DNA from: Branchiostoma floridae
Taxonomy: Eukaryota; Chordata; Leptocardii; Amphioxiformes; Branchiostomatidae
Assembly: GCF_000003815.2 (NCBI RefSeq)
Contig: NC_049980.1
Span: 15,805,576-15,869,575 of the forward strand
DNA length: 64,000 nt
Direction of reading: 5' to 3'
In this document: one piece after another, positions 34,922 to 48,608 of the stretch
How positions within the stretch are numbered: position 1 is the stretch's first letter
How the letters are laid out: the number at the start of each line of letters is the position of its first letter
The notes under the pieces: generated by a model
What the model saw: the letters and a program-made list of their open reading frames with translations, nothing else
Told to the model about the DNA's origin: nothing
Database searches by the model: none
Position numbers and translations under genes: made by a program

Positions 34922-37900
34922 TCAAGATCCTTCAACATTGAAAGTTGTCATTTTCTTGAGGAGTCTGTTCTGGTCCAGTGAGGTCATCTCCTCATAGCTG
35001 AACAGCTCCATGGTGAATGTCGCCTGTCCAGAGGTCACAGTTCGTATTGCTGTGGAGTAGCCCTGCATTGTAAAGGATACAGCATTAATATTTTCAACAA
35101 TCAGCTCATCACATCTACCAGACTGTTGAGGAGAATTTCTCTTTCAATGGCCAAAAAATGGCAACTTATTTTCGGCTTACATAGCTTCCAGCTGAGAATT
35201 ACTCTGATCAAAGCCAGCAGAACTTTCCCAACTTTACTTTTTCTAATTGAAAAGATGGTTAGTGGAGACTAGCAGGCAAACTCCCAATCACAGATGACTA
35301 TGCACACAGATGGGGAGGCAATGGTTGGCACGTGATAGACCTTACCATGAGTTCTGCTAGCGGTGCCTCTGCCTTTACCACCCTGGTCTCTGCCCGACTC
35401 TGAACCTCTGTCACACGACCACGCCTCTGGGAAAGGTCGGCCAGAACGGACCGCATGTGGCTTTCATCTGTGGTGATCTGATAGTAGAATATTCACACGT
35501 AGTTGGATATCGAGTTTGCAAATGACAGCAGAATTATACTAGTATTCTGTTATAATTGAAAGGGAAAGTCCAAGGGAACAGGGAAATCGAATGAAACAAT
35601 CATTACTAAGTCTTGTAAAAGGGAAGTGCATTGCATTATGTCTTGTAAACTATGGGAAGGGCACGACATCATGTCAGGGACTTCAACTACAGTAGTATAG
35701 ATATGAATGGTATCATTCAGAATGCCAGAAGTTTCATTTAAATCTATATGAACCATTGTCCAATACATGTATGCTTCTAATAGTGTATAATTTTAATATA
35801 TATTTTATGGTAAATACATTTTATACATAAAATTGCTTGGAATTTTGTAATACAAGACAGCTTTACCTCCAGCACCATCATTGGTTCTAATATTTTCCCA
35901 CCACTCTTCTTTAAAACCTGAAATGATAGAAGGTTCATCCATGAAAGTTCCTCCTTTTTCAGAAAGTCTGAAAGCAGTAGGCATGCAAGTAATACAAAGC
36001 ACACAATTGTAAAGATCCTATAACAGCATGGCCTGAACATGGCAAATGACAATGCAAGACTGGAGTACACTAGGAACTGTAGAATGCCCTACCTTCTGTG
36101 TTGCCTGTGCTGCACATGCTGACACCATTGCCAGAGATGTCCCTGGGCCAACCTCGATGGACTCTACAGTCACCTTTGCACCCACCACAGGATAGCCTAA
36201 CAAGGGACCTACAGGCACATACAGATAGAAGCATCACCATATTTTTGTATGTTATCATACATCTGTTAGAACAAGTATCAGTAGGTATTAGTACCAATTA
36301 CATTCTATTCCTGGAGAATGGATAAGAGATTACATTTAGCTGATATGCCCTTCTAAAAAAAACATCACGCTCCTTACCTTGGGTACAAGATGATGCAATG
36401 CCAGTTTTCACTGCTGTTAGAACATCCTTGTTCACTTTCCTTCTGTCTAGTCCAAAGTATACTGCAACATCCCTTGTCGGGCCATCTGCCTCCTCTGGCT
36501 GTACGGAGACAGTCACTACAGCATGGTGCTTCTGGGCACCAAGAACCCGGTCCACAGTCACTGGGGAGGAAACCAAGGCTATTTGTGGACAATCTACAAT
36601 GGGTAGATCTGTTCTTGAGTAGGTGTGAGATTCTGTCCTTGATACGGCCTCACTGTACATATACAGTTAAACCTGTACAAGTCACCACCTTGACATAAGG
36701 ACCACCTGAGCAATGTCATCACGTTTTGGTGGGTCCTCTGATAATTCATCCCATTGAAACAAGCATTGAGAGTTTTATGTAATGTGACCAACTGCCCACA
36801 TATACCAAACTCTATCAGTCCCCTAGATGGTCTTCTTTGTCATGTTTGACTCCTTGTTGCACATTGCCAAACACCACACAGAGTGGAGAGAGTTTGCAGC
36901 CAAAGATGCAAGCACATGCAGAAGGAAGTAAACCCAAGTTTACGTACATGCACTATGAATAACAGTTTTCAGTGGTATGCAAACTGATCCCTATCAGGGC
37001 CCACTTGATTGCGATTGCTGAGTGACTGTACGACAACCAAAATTGAATTTGTGTAACACTTGATTTCATATTTGGAATATGATGCAAGATGTTAAAGTGT
37101 GACTCAAAAGAAAATTCACAAAGGGTAAACTATTTAGTTATATCTATGAGATTTGTTGAGCACTCCTTGGTCACTCTCCTGTTGCAGCAGCATCTAGTGG
37201 AAAGGGTGTGTAACAGAGCAGGAGTACACACCTGTTTCCTGAGCCGTGCCACCCACTGTCTCCCTGTAGGCTACCTGTAGAGGCCCCAGGTGAGTCTCCA
37301 GGTTGTACTCCTTTAAGATCCTGTCATGTATGATCTCCAGGTGCAGTTCACCCATCCCTGATAAAACAGTCTACGCACAAATATAACATAAATCACTAAC
37401 ACATCTTCTGAGGGAGCTGCTTCAAGGAAATGACTTGGACATTCAGTTACTGCAATTACAAAACACATGCATATTTACCTCAGCCATATATATTTCATAA
37501 TTGACCATAGATGAAGTTCCCCAAGAGATGAAAATACCTGGGTGTTGACAATCAAAGTGGTGGTTTCTATAAACAAATTTTACCAATGCCATTTCAAATC
37601 ATCAAAGTTTTCACTAATGCAAGTGACCTAGCTAGACAGATTAAAACGGGCATGATGTCTTCAAGACACCACTATTTACCTGTCCAGTTTCAGGATCTAT
37701 TTTGACATGTAGACTTGGATCCTCTTTCTGAAGATTGACCAAAGCAGCATCCAGCTCTAGACAGTGTATATGATATTACAGCATCCACAATAATCAGTGT
37801 GCATTTTACACTATCGTGGAAAGGCTATTGCAATAGAAAAAACAAGAAAGGTTTTCATGCTAATTTGATTATCAATATGACAATACAATTATTGATATAA

Positions 37901-40900
37901 TACATAGTGGTAACTGTCATTTTGCACCAAGGACAGAGAAAGAGCAGCAATGAGATATAGATCTGTACCAAGGACAGCAAAAGAGCAACAATGAGACACA
38001 GGTCAGCACCAAGGACAGAGAAAGAGCAGCAATTAGAACAAAAGTCAGCACCAAGGACAGAGAAAGAGTAGTATTGGAAATAGAGGTCAGCACCAAGGAC
38101 AGAGAAGGAGTAGTATTGGAAATAGAGGTCAGCACCAAGGACAGAGAAGGAGTAGTATTGGAAATAGAGGTCAGCACCAAGGACAGAGAAAGAGCAGTAA
38201 TGAGACACAGTTACAGGTTGTAAGGTGTTGAGATTATGAATGAAATCCAGCTATGTTCAACTGGTATGGAACAGGTGAATCCTGTAAACCAGTTTCATAT
38301 ATTCAGGGATTGGCAATCTCTCCTGATTGGTCATACCCTGTTGTTTTGACATTGATGGTGCTTCTATTGTGCAGAAGAAGACAGGTTCAGGAACATCCAA
38401 TCCTGCAAGCACTGGGGCATCCTCGTCCCCCATAACAGATATGGACTGTCCTTCCTCCTGCAGCCGACCTCTTACTTTCTTGGCTGATACCACTGCAGAT
38501 GGGGAGGACACAAGCGTGTCTCCTGTGTATGTCTGAAAAAGCAACAAACAGCACGTAATAAGGCAATATTTTGAAAGCTACAGATATACCAATAATAAAA
38601 TATGAGTAAGAGAAGAAAGTATACTAACTGTACTGTTAACAATCAATATCATAGTTCTCTACTGTGATAACAGAGATGGTAATCCAGTGACTTGGTATAT
38701 GTACATTCATTCTTGTTTCTGTAACTTTATCTAGGATTTTGCATTACTCTACATGACAGAGTGAAACTGGTATCAAGGAAAGAATTGCATACAAACCTGT
38801 TTTAGCCCCACCACCATGGCTATGTTGCCAGCAGACATGGAGGACATTTCTCTGTACTCATCAGCAAACACCAGCAGTAGTCTGTTCACACGTTCTCTGT
38901 AGGACATCAGGTAGGAGGCAAAGTGTTACATGTTCCTACTTGAGACCTACTAAAAGTAGCAACAGAACACAGTAGCTTCTCTTCAGACCCAACCAGCGCG
39001 GGAATAAATTTCGTCTGAGTTTGTTAGATACCTGGACTTTGATTTTACATCGCTATGATAATTGTAAAAAGGACAGTAGACCTACAGTACAACATAAGAC
39101 AATATGAGGGGTTATCAATAAGTTCAAGGCCCTAACCTAGAAATATGGTCCACCAAAAAAATTATATTTGAACAGTCACTGCAGATTCATCTTTCTTAAA
39201 TATTCTGCTCATAGACTCGAATTTTGGGGCATAATTACTAAATATCAAGTCTATGAACAACCCAGACAGCTCTGAAAAAAAAGTCTGATAACAGTTCACC
39301 TTGTTTTTCTCACTGCACTAAAATGGACATGGAATGGACTGGAAAGTAATGGCCATGATGATTTAAAATTTGGTACATATTGGTAAAAGACTTAATGCTA
39401 TGATTATGTTTTATCTTCTTTACCTATGTCGATTTGGGAGGGTGTATAAATCTGATGGCTTTACATGTATCTTTCCCCCAGCAAACAAGGGGTGATCAAT
39501 AGGTTCACAGTCTCACACAAAAATAAGGTGCACAACTCAAATTTTGGGGCATAATTACATAATATAGCATGTAGTACACTGAAGATAAGAACTGAGTTTT
39601 GTCTTACGTGCAGTCTCTGCTGACATTGTAGATGGTGGACTGTGGTGTGATGGTGCCTGAGTAGATCCTTAGGAAGGTCAGGGGTCCCCGCTGCTTATGA
39701 TGAGTAATCTTGAATGCATACGCACACAGGCTATCTTCATACAGCTGCCTAGTAGACAGAAAGATACCAAACTCAATATCCATACAGCATGAGTTTGCCT
39801 CTTTGTTTTTGTTTAGTCATTTAAAACTCAAATCGGCTTACTCACCACTTGTATTGAGGTCATGAGGAAAAAGGTACAATGTACATGTAAGGGTCAGACA
39901 AAATATTACAAATGCATGTAACACTAGCTGATTAGTTCCCATCGATGTAAAGGACTTCTGCAGCAGTAAGATAAAATACTTGTTACCACTACTACTACTA
40001 CTACTTGTACTACTACTATTACAGTTACTGTTAGTGGTACTACAGATTACATGATTGTTGTGATAGATCCATAATTATATGGTGCGAATCAATATATAAA
40101 CATAAGGTAAAATATGACCCATGATGTAAAATATAAAACACATAACAAATTAAAAGTTGGCATATGGACCTTGTCCAGCCATTTGGGTCATTTCAGAGTC
40201 TTGTACAACTAAAATCTAAACAGCATCATTTACTAGAATAAAAGATGGGATTTGTTCTGACTACTTACTCCAGCTCCTTCCCCTTGTCCTGTGGGTCAGG
40301 CAGGTACCTGATGATGGCATCCAGCAGGGGCTGGACACCTTTGTTCTTTAGGGAACTGCCACACAACACAGGCACACCAGTCTGGGCTTGGGTAACTCTC
40401 TGCAAGGCCATATGGACCTGCAGAGATGTAGATGGAGAAAATCTTTTAGCTATCTTGCACAAATGGTTACTTCACTGTTACAGTAGCATTTGCCAAACTT
40501 TGTTGTATGAGTTTGGCTGTGACAGAACTGCTGGCAAGGATCACAGACTATCTTGACATATGAAAATATCCATGACTTTTTTTTAATGAAGATGCATTAA
40601 GATTTAAGACAGAATATGTACTTCATGTAAATGAATAACTCTCTCACTTCTTCAGCAGGAATGGACCCCAGGTCACATGTGCCATCTCCACTGAGTAACA
40701 AATCTGCCATCTTGTCATCCAGTTCAGCCAACTGGGAGAAAACAAGTACTGTCAATACAGCTCTTCATCTGGGTTGGAAAACTCCTTAAAGTAAACTTGT
40801 ATCAGATACTAAAATGGCAAAAGGTGCTCACAAAATTAGTAAGGAGATTTTCTGTGAGGAGAAGAGAAAAAGCAGAATAGTTCTTTTATTTATATGACCA

Positions 40901-43900
40901 TGACCAGCAGAAAAGCTAACACAAATGCACCTGCTCTATCAGGATAGCCCTCTCCTCCAATGCTCTCTCCTGGAGTTGTGCATCATCCACGTCCTGCAGC
41001 AGTGTAGTCTGGTACACTGACCCATCATTCCCTGGCCCAAGGGTCCATGCTAACTTCTCCATGGACACCAAGTCCACCATTCCATTGAAAGTCTTCTCTA
41101 TGCCAATGGGTAGCTGAACACAACATCATTCATATCAAAGTTGTGCAATTGAAATTATTGTTAATATCTGTAGTTTAAAAATACCAGTCTTCATATACAT
41201 AATCAATTTACTAGAAATTATTACAACACATACGTGGAGCACTAGAGGAACAGTCTTCAACTTGTCTCTGATTGAGTTGATGGAATACTCCAAGCTGCAT
41301 CAAGGAACAACATAGAAGAAACAAAAGAGTGTTAAAATATTGAAGCACCATATTTTCTTGAACAATCACTAACCTCTGCATAACAAAAACAGATCCTAGA
41401 TGGCAATACTTACTAGTATTCTATTGGCAGCATTAAGATAGGTACTTTTTGGTTAAGAGCAACTTATCATATGAAGTGAGTGTGAGATGAAGCCTTTTAA
41501 AGAACACAGGTCAGCACCAAGGACAGCAAAAGAGCAACAATGAGACACAGGTCAGCATCAAGCACAGAGAAAGAGCAGTAATGAGACACAGCGACAGCTA
41601 CACTTTTGAAAATAATTTGGATGAGATCGAGCCTATCATCAAATATTAATGTGAGTCTTCCATTTAATCATTTTCAAATTATATACCATGTCTCCCTGTG
41701 AATAGAACCTAGTACCTTGCTCCAGTCTTGTCCATTTTGTTGAGGAAAGCAATCCTTGGGATAGAGTATCTGTCTGCCTGTCTCCACACTGTCAGCGTTT
41801 GTGCCTGCGGCAACAAGTAACAATCAAATACACAATGTCACCAAAGTTATGGCATGACAGAACTTTCACCAAATAAAAAGGGTTTGCAGGTTTATCCTGA
41901 TTTTAGATCTTGATTCCTTAGCAAGACAAGTATAGCATAGGAGCCATTCTCTGTATAGCTACCACTGGCTCTTAGTGTTTTTGCTTCATTACCACAAGAA
42001 ATCAGCCAAATGGGGACAGCCAGTGGTAAGTATAATGGGATCCCAGTCTAAGACAAGTAAAACAGTAACTAGACTAATTGTTACTGACTTCCACACCAGC
42101 TGATGCATCAAAGACAGCCACTGCTCCATCTAGAACCCTGAGAGAGCGTTCCACCTCCACTGTGAAGTCAACATGGCCTAACAAAGAAAACACACATACA
42201 CAAACAACAATGAATGGAGTTAGGTGAGGGCTATACTGTGTCTACAATTCTATGTTCAGAGTTATCATTTTTTTCATGACTTTCCTTTTTCTGCCAGTCA
42301 TCCAAAGTAACAGGAATCTTGACTTCACTCTACATTTGTTTCTTTTGCATAATTGGTAAACTGCCTTCATGTTTAACGTACCAGCTTTTGCATAGTAGGT
42401 ACAAGCTGAATAATACCTAACTGTAAGGTTTGATCCACTTACACAGGGATGGATCTCTCCTCTTGTCAATAAGTGTAGCGGGATCTTTAACATTGTCTGG
42501 GTACAGTTCTCCTCAAACACTGAGGCTACAGCTTTATGCCCAATCTAAGAGGCCATCCTTAAGCAAAACTTGGTAGTTGTTTTTACCTGAGTCAATTGAG
42601 GAATAGGATTAAAGAGCCGTTCTCAATGGCACAACAATGTGGCCTGCTATGTATTTAAAACAAGAACATTTAGAATAAGATAGAAAGTTGATAACAGCCC
42701 TAACAACAAGACCACCATGCCACCTGTGTTCAAACATCCACTCCATGTAGCCTCACCAGGTGTATCAATGAGGTTGATCCTGTGGTTCTTCCAGTTGAAG
42801 GAGATGGCAGCAGACTGGATAGTGATACCCCGCTGTCTCTCCTGACTCATGTAATCCATCACTGTGTCACCATCATCAACATCTGCGTGTCAACAGCAAA
42901 TCAAAGTTTTCATTCTAGTCATGTTCAGCTATCCTAAAGAAAATTCCTGCAGGCTGACTTTTTTCTGAAAGTCGAAACCAAATATGCTGCTTCAAATGTG
43001 TGTCAGATGAATACTTTTGTTTTCAAATTATAAACTAGCCTTATAGCATTTCCATTAAGTAATACTGTACTAATAATATGAAATAATTCTAGAACTTTGA
43101 GACAGGTGATAGTTGATGTCTCCTTGTCTTAAAGCTCTTATAAATACATCTCAACCTTACCTCCCAAAGCTCTGGTAAAGCCTGTATAATACAGCATTCT
43201 CTCTGTGGTGGTGGTTTTCCCTGCATCTATATGTGCCATGATGCCTATATTCCGTATTCTGTGGCAGAAACAAATGAAAGTGTATAGAACAGGAGTGTTT
43301 AAGTGTATATCTAATGGAAATTTAATTTCTTCCTTTACATCTTTTCTTCCCAGTTGACATATCAACAAATCAACAATTTACATTATCCATATTTCTCACC
43401 TGGTCATCTCAGCCTCGACGATCTCTGTTCTAGACTTCCCTGAGACAAAAAAAAAAGATAAGATGTCTATGATGGATGTGACCTACAACATAGGTTAAGT
43501 TAATGATGTGATATAAGTACAATATCAGTGAACTAGACAGCAGGTGAGTTTTAACGATTTTGTTACATAACTTACCTGAGTACCATCTGTAGTGGTAAAC
43601 ATGTCTCCCTCCTCTCAGGCAGGGATGAGCAAACCGCATTAGCTGGAGGTGACAGGCAAAACATAATTTGTGATATTCTTTATTGCCCTGCACAAATGCT
43701 CATTTTATTATATAACGTTAATAATAATCAAGGAGGTTAAAAATCACCTTTTTAACCTCCTTGTAATAATAAAACAGAGGAAGAATGAATCCAACACTCC
43801 CCACCCCCACCCCGGGAAAAGGACCTTTACTCTTCTTCTTCTTTTCTAAGACCTCTAGCTGCAGTTCTACTGCGTCAGATCCCAACATGTCACTCAAATC

Positions 43901-44024
43901 ATATACAAATCATATGAGAAAATCATCACATAATCGCCCCCCTCCCCCTTAATTTGTCGTCTGCAAAACCAACTTGTTCCGTTCTCACCTTGCGGATACA
44001 GTCGATTCCGGCAACACCTATCAT
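34922..44024 (-). CDS. GFM2: Mitochondrial elongation factor G2 / ribosome-releasing factor 2
   Basis: Twenty-one exons, 765 aa (human about 779): 44024-43989, 43642-43576, 43439-43400, 43258-43161, 42882-42757, 42177-42089, 41804-41716, 41294-41234, 41113-40931, 40731-40648, 40417-40269, 39748-39608, 38896-38797, 38532-38337, 37756-37680, 37370-37232, 36560-36378, 36208-36093, 35917-35867, 35477-35346, 35062-34922. All phases agree. GTPase motifs: G1 [13 protein letters not shown], switch RQRGITI, DTPGHVDF (split by an intron), NKMDKTG. Then domain II ([14 protein letters not shown]), domain III ([14 protein letters not shown]), domains IV and V ([35 protein letters not shown]). It works with the mitochondrial ribosome recycling factor to split ribosomes after termination. 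The first exons encode a short Arg-containing leader consistent with mitochondrial import. Shares a 182-base promoter with HAUS1. Confidence 0.95.
36655..36860. repeat. Diverged CAGTTAAACCTGT-type MITE
   Basis: Starts TACAGTTAAACCTGTACAAG and ends near CATGTTTGACTCC, with GTGGGTCCTC and AGTCCCCTAGATGG inside, like the MITE at 4116-4294. Termini are only partly conserved. GFM2 intron 16. Confidence 0.5.
37916..38212. repeat. 42-bp minisatellite in GFM2 intron 14
   Basis: About seven tandem units of a 42-base sequence with core GTCAGCACCAAGGACAGAGA; the last three units are nearly identical. The period is a multiple of three, so long minus frames ([14 protein letters not shown] repeats) appear, but they lie inside the intron and are not coding. 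Confidence 0.85.
39985..40020. repeat. (ACT)n microsatellite
   Basis: Interrupted ACT trinucleotide repeats in a GFM2 intron. Confidence 0.7.
41505..41592. repeat. Second array of the GFM2 intronic minisatellite
   Basis: Two units (core GTCAGCACCAAGGACAGC and GTCAGCATCAAGCACAGA, with GAGCAACAATGAGACACAG) match the 37.9-38.2 kb array some 3.3 kb away, in intron 7 of the same gene. Confidence 0.75.
43722..43770. mobile_element. Micro-palindrome with 7-bp target duplication (35 bp)
   Basis: Arms CAAGGAGGTTAAAAA (43729-43743) and TTTTTAACCTCCTTG (43749-43763) are perfectly complementary with a 5-base loop TCACC. Flanked by TAATAAT on both sides (43722-43728, 43764-43770). GFM2 intron 1. Confidence 0.85.
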
Positions 44025-44206
44025 ATCTTTCAGCTAACTAGCTCTTTTACGTTGGTACAGATATGAAATCTAAGACAAGAACAGCTGGTATCACGTATCT
44101 AAGACCGATATTTCACCAGAACCCAACCAGCACGCCATCCGTAACGTCGTCTGCCCTTGCACTCTAACCCTTGACCTTTTGGCGCCAATTTCAAGTAGGA
44201 ACCAAG
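44025..44206. promoter_or_regulatory. Bidirectional promoter of GFM2 and HAUS1
   Basis: Only 182 bases separate the two divergent start codons, so both genes must initiate within or very near this interval. HAUS1 begins in CAAGATGGCGTC, a YY1/TISU-like context. No TATA box is evident. Confidence 0.75.
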
Positions 44207-47200
44207 ATGGCGTCGCTTCAGGACAAACATCGTAAGGTCGGTTTTCGCTGGGTATCTCTCTCTGTTTTGTTAAATAAATCATGAATATACGTTTTTCTAT
44301 AACGAAATATATTTATGTGGTGTAAAAGTGTGTATAAATGTAGCACAATAACGTTATTTCATGCAGGAGAGAGTGGTCTTTTGGCAAATCATTTTCGACC
44401 AGATGGGCGGTACGGTGCGGTGTAACTGCCTAAAATCATTTTTTAGCTGCTCTGTAAAATTTAAGGTGTTTAATAGACTCTTTTGTGTTTTGTTGTTGTT
44501 CCCGCTTCATATAAATGTTTGTCTGATCAAGGAAGTCTCTTTTTCAACCTCCTCGGTCTGATATTGTAGATATTTGTTTGATCCTTTGTTTCTTCCTGAA
44601 AAATTGAAATCGGCCTGCTGACCACCTTTCATCGAGGTCATAAATATAATATATATCATAAAATATATATGACTAAGAGAGTCAGAAACATATATAACAA
44701 AGATACAGATTATATCATTGTTGACAATAAATCCATAAACATGTTCTTGATAATAATAAATGTTGATTAATGTTAACTGTTATATCCCAATCACAACTGT
44801 GGAATATATGCCTGATGTTGCAGGTACGATACTGGTTGGAGCAGATGTTTGAAGGAGAGACAGTTCCTCAGTATGAGGTGAATGAAACCACCATCACCGT
44901 CCTGTACGACCTGGCCTGTAAGAATGAGGCTGTTAACAAGGACACCAGACTTCTGCTGGAGGACCTGGGGCAGAAGGCTGAGGAGTACAATGCAGAAGGT
45001 AATGATGGGCGATGATTCGAAATTCCATTTTTTAGCAGAAGTGTTTTTGGACTGGTCTATTTTACCTCTCTACATGTGGTGCACAAGTATCAAGTAGTAA
45101 GTACATGTGGTGCACTGGAAGAGTTCAGTCTTGCATGTTAAGATTTTTTAAGATTCTTTTTTTGGGGGATTAAGTGTGTCATTTTAAGGAGAAGTGTTCC
45201 ATTTTTGCACATGGGCAATTTTGGAACAGTCTACTAGTATTGTTGGAGAGAGATGGCTGAGATATGCTGTATTTGCTCTCATTTGTTTTTACTTAAGGCC
45301 ACACCAATTCAAAATAATATTAACTTTGAAGCCAAGATAAGTGCTTAGATAACATCAAGAAAACTACATTTTCACCTTGGAATAAACAAACAAGCATTCT
45401 ATTGCAGACCATCAGGACCTTCAGGAAAAAAAACGCAAACATTAGAATTGGCAAACAAAATCTATACAATTTTAAATTTCCCACTTTTTGTAGTTACAGA
45501 AAAGAAATCAAAATACGTACTTTCAAGTGACTGAAGCTAGGATACCAAAAAGGTCTCATTATGCAACACGGCAGCTACTGACCAGCACCTAATGTGAATA
45601 TTCTTCTTCACTTCTCTTTCAGCAAGAAGACTTTCCAGAACCCTTCGGTCAGTAGGCTTAACACCAGAGAGCCTGACCAAAACTGGGACTACAGCTCTTA
45701 GCACACTGGTCGGCACAGCCCAAACACTAGAACTCAAAAACACATCAACAACAAGGTATGAAATGTTATAACAGACTTTGGTTCACAGCAAAGCACTTGC
45801 AAACATGTAATGGATAATGGTGGAGATGTGTGAATAAGGTGTGCTTTTAATGAGAATGTATTACTGCAAGTGTTTTGAAGTTTTCCCTTGTTCTCTTTTA
45901 CTGAGTGCAGACAACAGCATTCCTGTTCTTTCACATTCATATTTTTGCAAAATGATGAAGGTTAGACATTCAGATAATGAGATACTCAATACAAAACGTA
46001 TTCAAGCAATTTTGTAGATTTCAAAACTCACACAGTTGCTTCAGAATATTTTGTTTATAGTATCTTTTTCATGTTGTAACAGATTTTGTCATTCATTTCC
46101 AGCTATCTGTTGGCCATGAAGGACATTTCCCAAACAGCATTAGATGTGGAAGACTCTCGTAGGGAAGAGCAGCACCTTAGTAAGGAGCTTCTTAGGAAAA
46201 CTACAACTGCCATGGCACATCTCAATGCTATTCAAAGGTGAGGGAGGTGTGGAGAGGGCAAAGAAAGCTGACTTAAATATGCATAATTATGAACATGGCT
46301 GTAAGTGTAAGACTAAGAGAAGTAAAAGTAGCAAAATGCAAACAGATGTCAACTAGGAAAAAAGCAGAAAACATTCCTTGTATATGTACATAAAGCATTG
46401 AATTTGAAGATTTGTACTCAATATATTAAGAAACCTGGCTGGTATGGTGATGTAGTTTGACCTGACTGAAGAACAGCTACCAGGTTAAGAAACTAAAACA
46501 GATACAGTATGATATACAGTATGCTGCATTCCTCCCAATGTACTCTACAGAGATGAAGAATCACTGGATCAGAGAGAGAAGATGAATGGTCCAGACCTGG
46601 AAAAGAAGGCCCAGACTGCTGTCTTCTTACAGAACAAGGCAGCAGAGTACAGGAACTCACTTCGACAACTTAGGGTGAGCAGCAAACTATGACTTAGTTA
46701 TCTAGTTGGTAACAAGTGCTGTGAGTCTTCTGGGATAGAACTGGCCAGTGTAATGGCCTGGTGGGAAGGGTGTTTGCCTTGCATGCAGTAGGCATATCAT
46801 CGGCTGAGTTTAACCAAAGACCTTTAGAATGGTACATACTGCTTTCTCTACACTTGCTGAAGTTACTGTAAATGCAGAAATATTCGCGGTGGATTAATAT
46901 TCGCGGTTTTCGCGGCGGCCGCTTCACCGCGAAATTAAATCCACCGCGAATATTTCGTCTGCTGGCGCCGCCTAAGGTGCCCCTTTCCCGCTCCATGTAC
47001 ATACTACTACTGTCTTTGTCACTGTATAATGAAATGTTTGACATACTTACTACGGTGAAGTCTTGACTGAAGACACACATGTAATTTTTTCATACGACCA
47101 ACTGTATTACAGTACTGTACAGTATGTTCACCATGATACAAAGGTCGTACTACTGTATACTATTACGTATTGAGAGGGTAGATACGATTAGATCAGTAAC

Positions 47201-48035
47201 AGTGGCTCACGCAAGAACAAGTCAAAAGCATGGAAACTGTTCTATCCGTCTGTATAGGACCCTTTAATACCGGGTAACCAGCAAGTGTTTTCCGACTGGC
47301 GGTTTGTAGAGGCGCCGGGTTTTACACGGCAGTTCGTGACTACAGTGCAGTGCTGAAAATGCATTGAATTTCGCGGGATGGCGCTACCGCGAAATTAAAT
47401 CCACCGCGAAATGTCCATTTTGCCGCTACCGCGAAATTAAATGCATTTACAGTATTGCACAAAGTTGTGTGACCTGGAGGAGTTGGGGATGGGTGCTGCC
47501 ATAGTCACTGTCAATGTATGGTCGGAAGGACTTTGTAGCTTTTTGCTGGGACTAACTCATTTTGCTCCTCGCTGCAACCATACTGAGAAAACTCTTATAG
47601 AAGAATTGTAAAAAATGATACATTGAAGTTTTCCCATATAGGGGCAGCTGGAAGATTCAGGAGTGGATTCTTCCTTGTATCACCATAAGTTGGTCAATCA
47701 GGCTGAGGAACTGGACAAGAAAAGGGAGAAAATAGCTGACCTCAAGGCACAACTGGACTCATACCACAGTCTGCCACCTGTAAGTATCTGCATATGATTC
47801 GTCACTTAGCAAAGGAAAATGATGACAAAAAGCGTGAAGGTTTATTGGTCATGCAGACCAATAAGCACATTGATTATTGTTGTCAATATGTTTTCTAAAG
47901 GTGACTTTGTCAAAGTTGAAAACATCTCTTTTACAGGACATTTCCCTGGCCAGGGTCAAAATAGAGGAGGCCAAGAGGGAACTGGCTGGACTTGAAGAAG
48001 AAATCAACAGAAAACTTGAAATGATGACTTTGTGA
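44207..48035 (+). CDS. HAUS1: HAUS augmin-like complex subunit 1
   Basis: Seven exons, 277 aa (human 278): 44207-44236, 44824-44998, 45623-45755, 46103-46237, 46551-46674, 47642-47779, 47937-48035; frame is kept throughout. HAUS1 is a coiled-coil subunit of the augmin complex, which recruits gamma-tubulin to spindle microtubules for branching nucleation. Matching segments: WLEQMFEGETVPQYEVN at the N-terminus, LEDLGQKAEEYNAE, the long heptad-rich middle (exons 4-6), and the C-terminus SLARVKIEEAKRELAGLE. Exon 1 is only ten codons; its donor is GTCGGT, chosen over a stronger GTAAGG three to four bases upstream because only the former keeps frame. Polyadenylation signal ATTAAA at 48134-48139. 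A 587-bp MITE sits in intron 5. Confidence 0.93.
44521..44562. mobile_element. Diverged micro-copy of CAAGGAGGTT family (28 bp)
   Basis: The insert 44528-44555 begins CAAGGAAGT and ends AACCTCCTCG, i.e. worn family termini. Perfect 7-bp flanks GTCTGAT (44521-44527, 44556-44562). HAUS1 intron 1. Confidence 0.7.
46864..47454. mobile_element. Palindromic MITE, CTGTAAATGCA termini, TA duplication
   Basis: The element 46866-47452 (587 bp) has inverted termini CTGTAAATGCA/TGCATTTACAG bounded by TA on each side. Near both ends are TTCGCGGTGG and ACCGCGAAATTAAAT repeats, giving strong fold-back potential. No ORF. TA duplication suggests the Tc1/mariner group. HAUS1 intron 5. Confidence 0.85.
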
Positions 48036-48608
48036 GATCGCTAAACAAAAATGTACATGTACTGCAGGGTACTACCAGTGTCATGACAAACATCAGCTGT
48101 TACAAATGTGTATAAGGAAAAAAAGTATTATTGATTAAAGTCTTTCTTGATTGTAACCTTTGTTGACACTTTTTATTAGCATTTATATAAATGATTAAAT
48201 ATGTGATGGCTTTGTGGCATCTGACATGAAGTATTTCCTCAATGAAAATAACAAAGATCGGCAAAAGATGTACTCGTATATGACATTGTTATGGCACTTC
48301 ACTAACCAGTTAGTCTGGTATAGACCGTATAGTATCACTTACATGAAAAGGAACGTCTAAATAATTGCCACAAAATGCCAAATACTATCTGCTCATTGAC
48401 ATATTCAAAATGGTAAGGTAGGAACCAAGAAATATTGTAAAGCTCTGTATTCTTGGAAGTATTTGGTACATACATAACAAAGTTTCCTTAACATTTGACA
48501 ACTTTGTCTTTTTATTAACTGGAAGGGCAAAAAATTCTAGGTCGCACAAATAGACATTGATGGAAAAGATTGAAATTCTTCAAAAATAGACAAAGTTACT
48601 ACCCTCTT

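Noticed and set aside
37855-38208. Long minus-strand repetitive open frame
   Set aside because: It is a product of the 42-bp minisatellite (a multiple of three) inside a GFM2 intron; no splice or start context.
39108-39570. Related segments GGGGTTATCAATAAGTTC and GGGGTGATCAATAGGTTC as transposon ends
   Set aside because: They are in the same orientation and lack flanking duplications; likely a worn repeat, but not enough to call.
44230-44236. HAUS1 exon 1 ending at the stronger donor GTAAGG
   Set aside because: It would join exon 2 out of frame; the weaker GTCGGT donor keeps the conserved reading frame.
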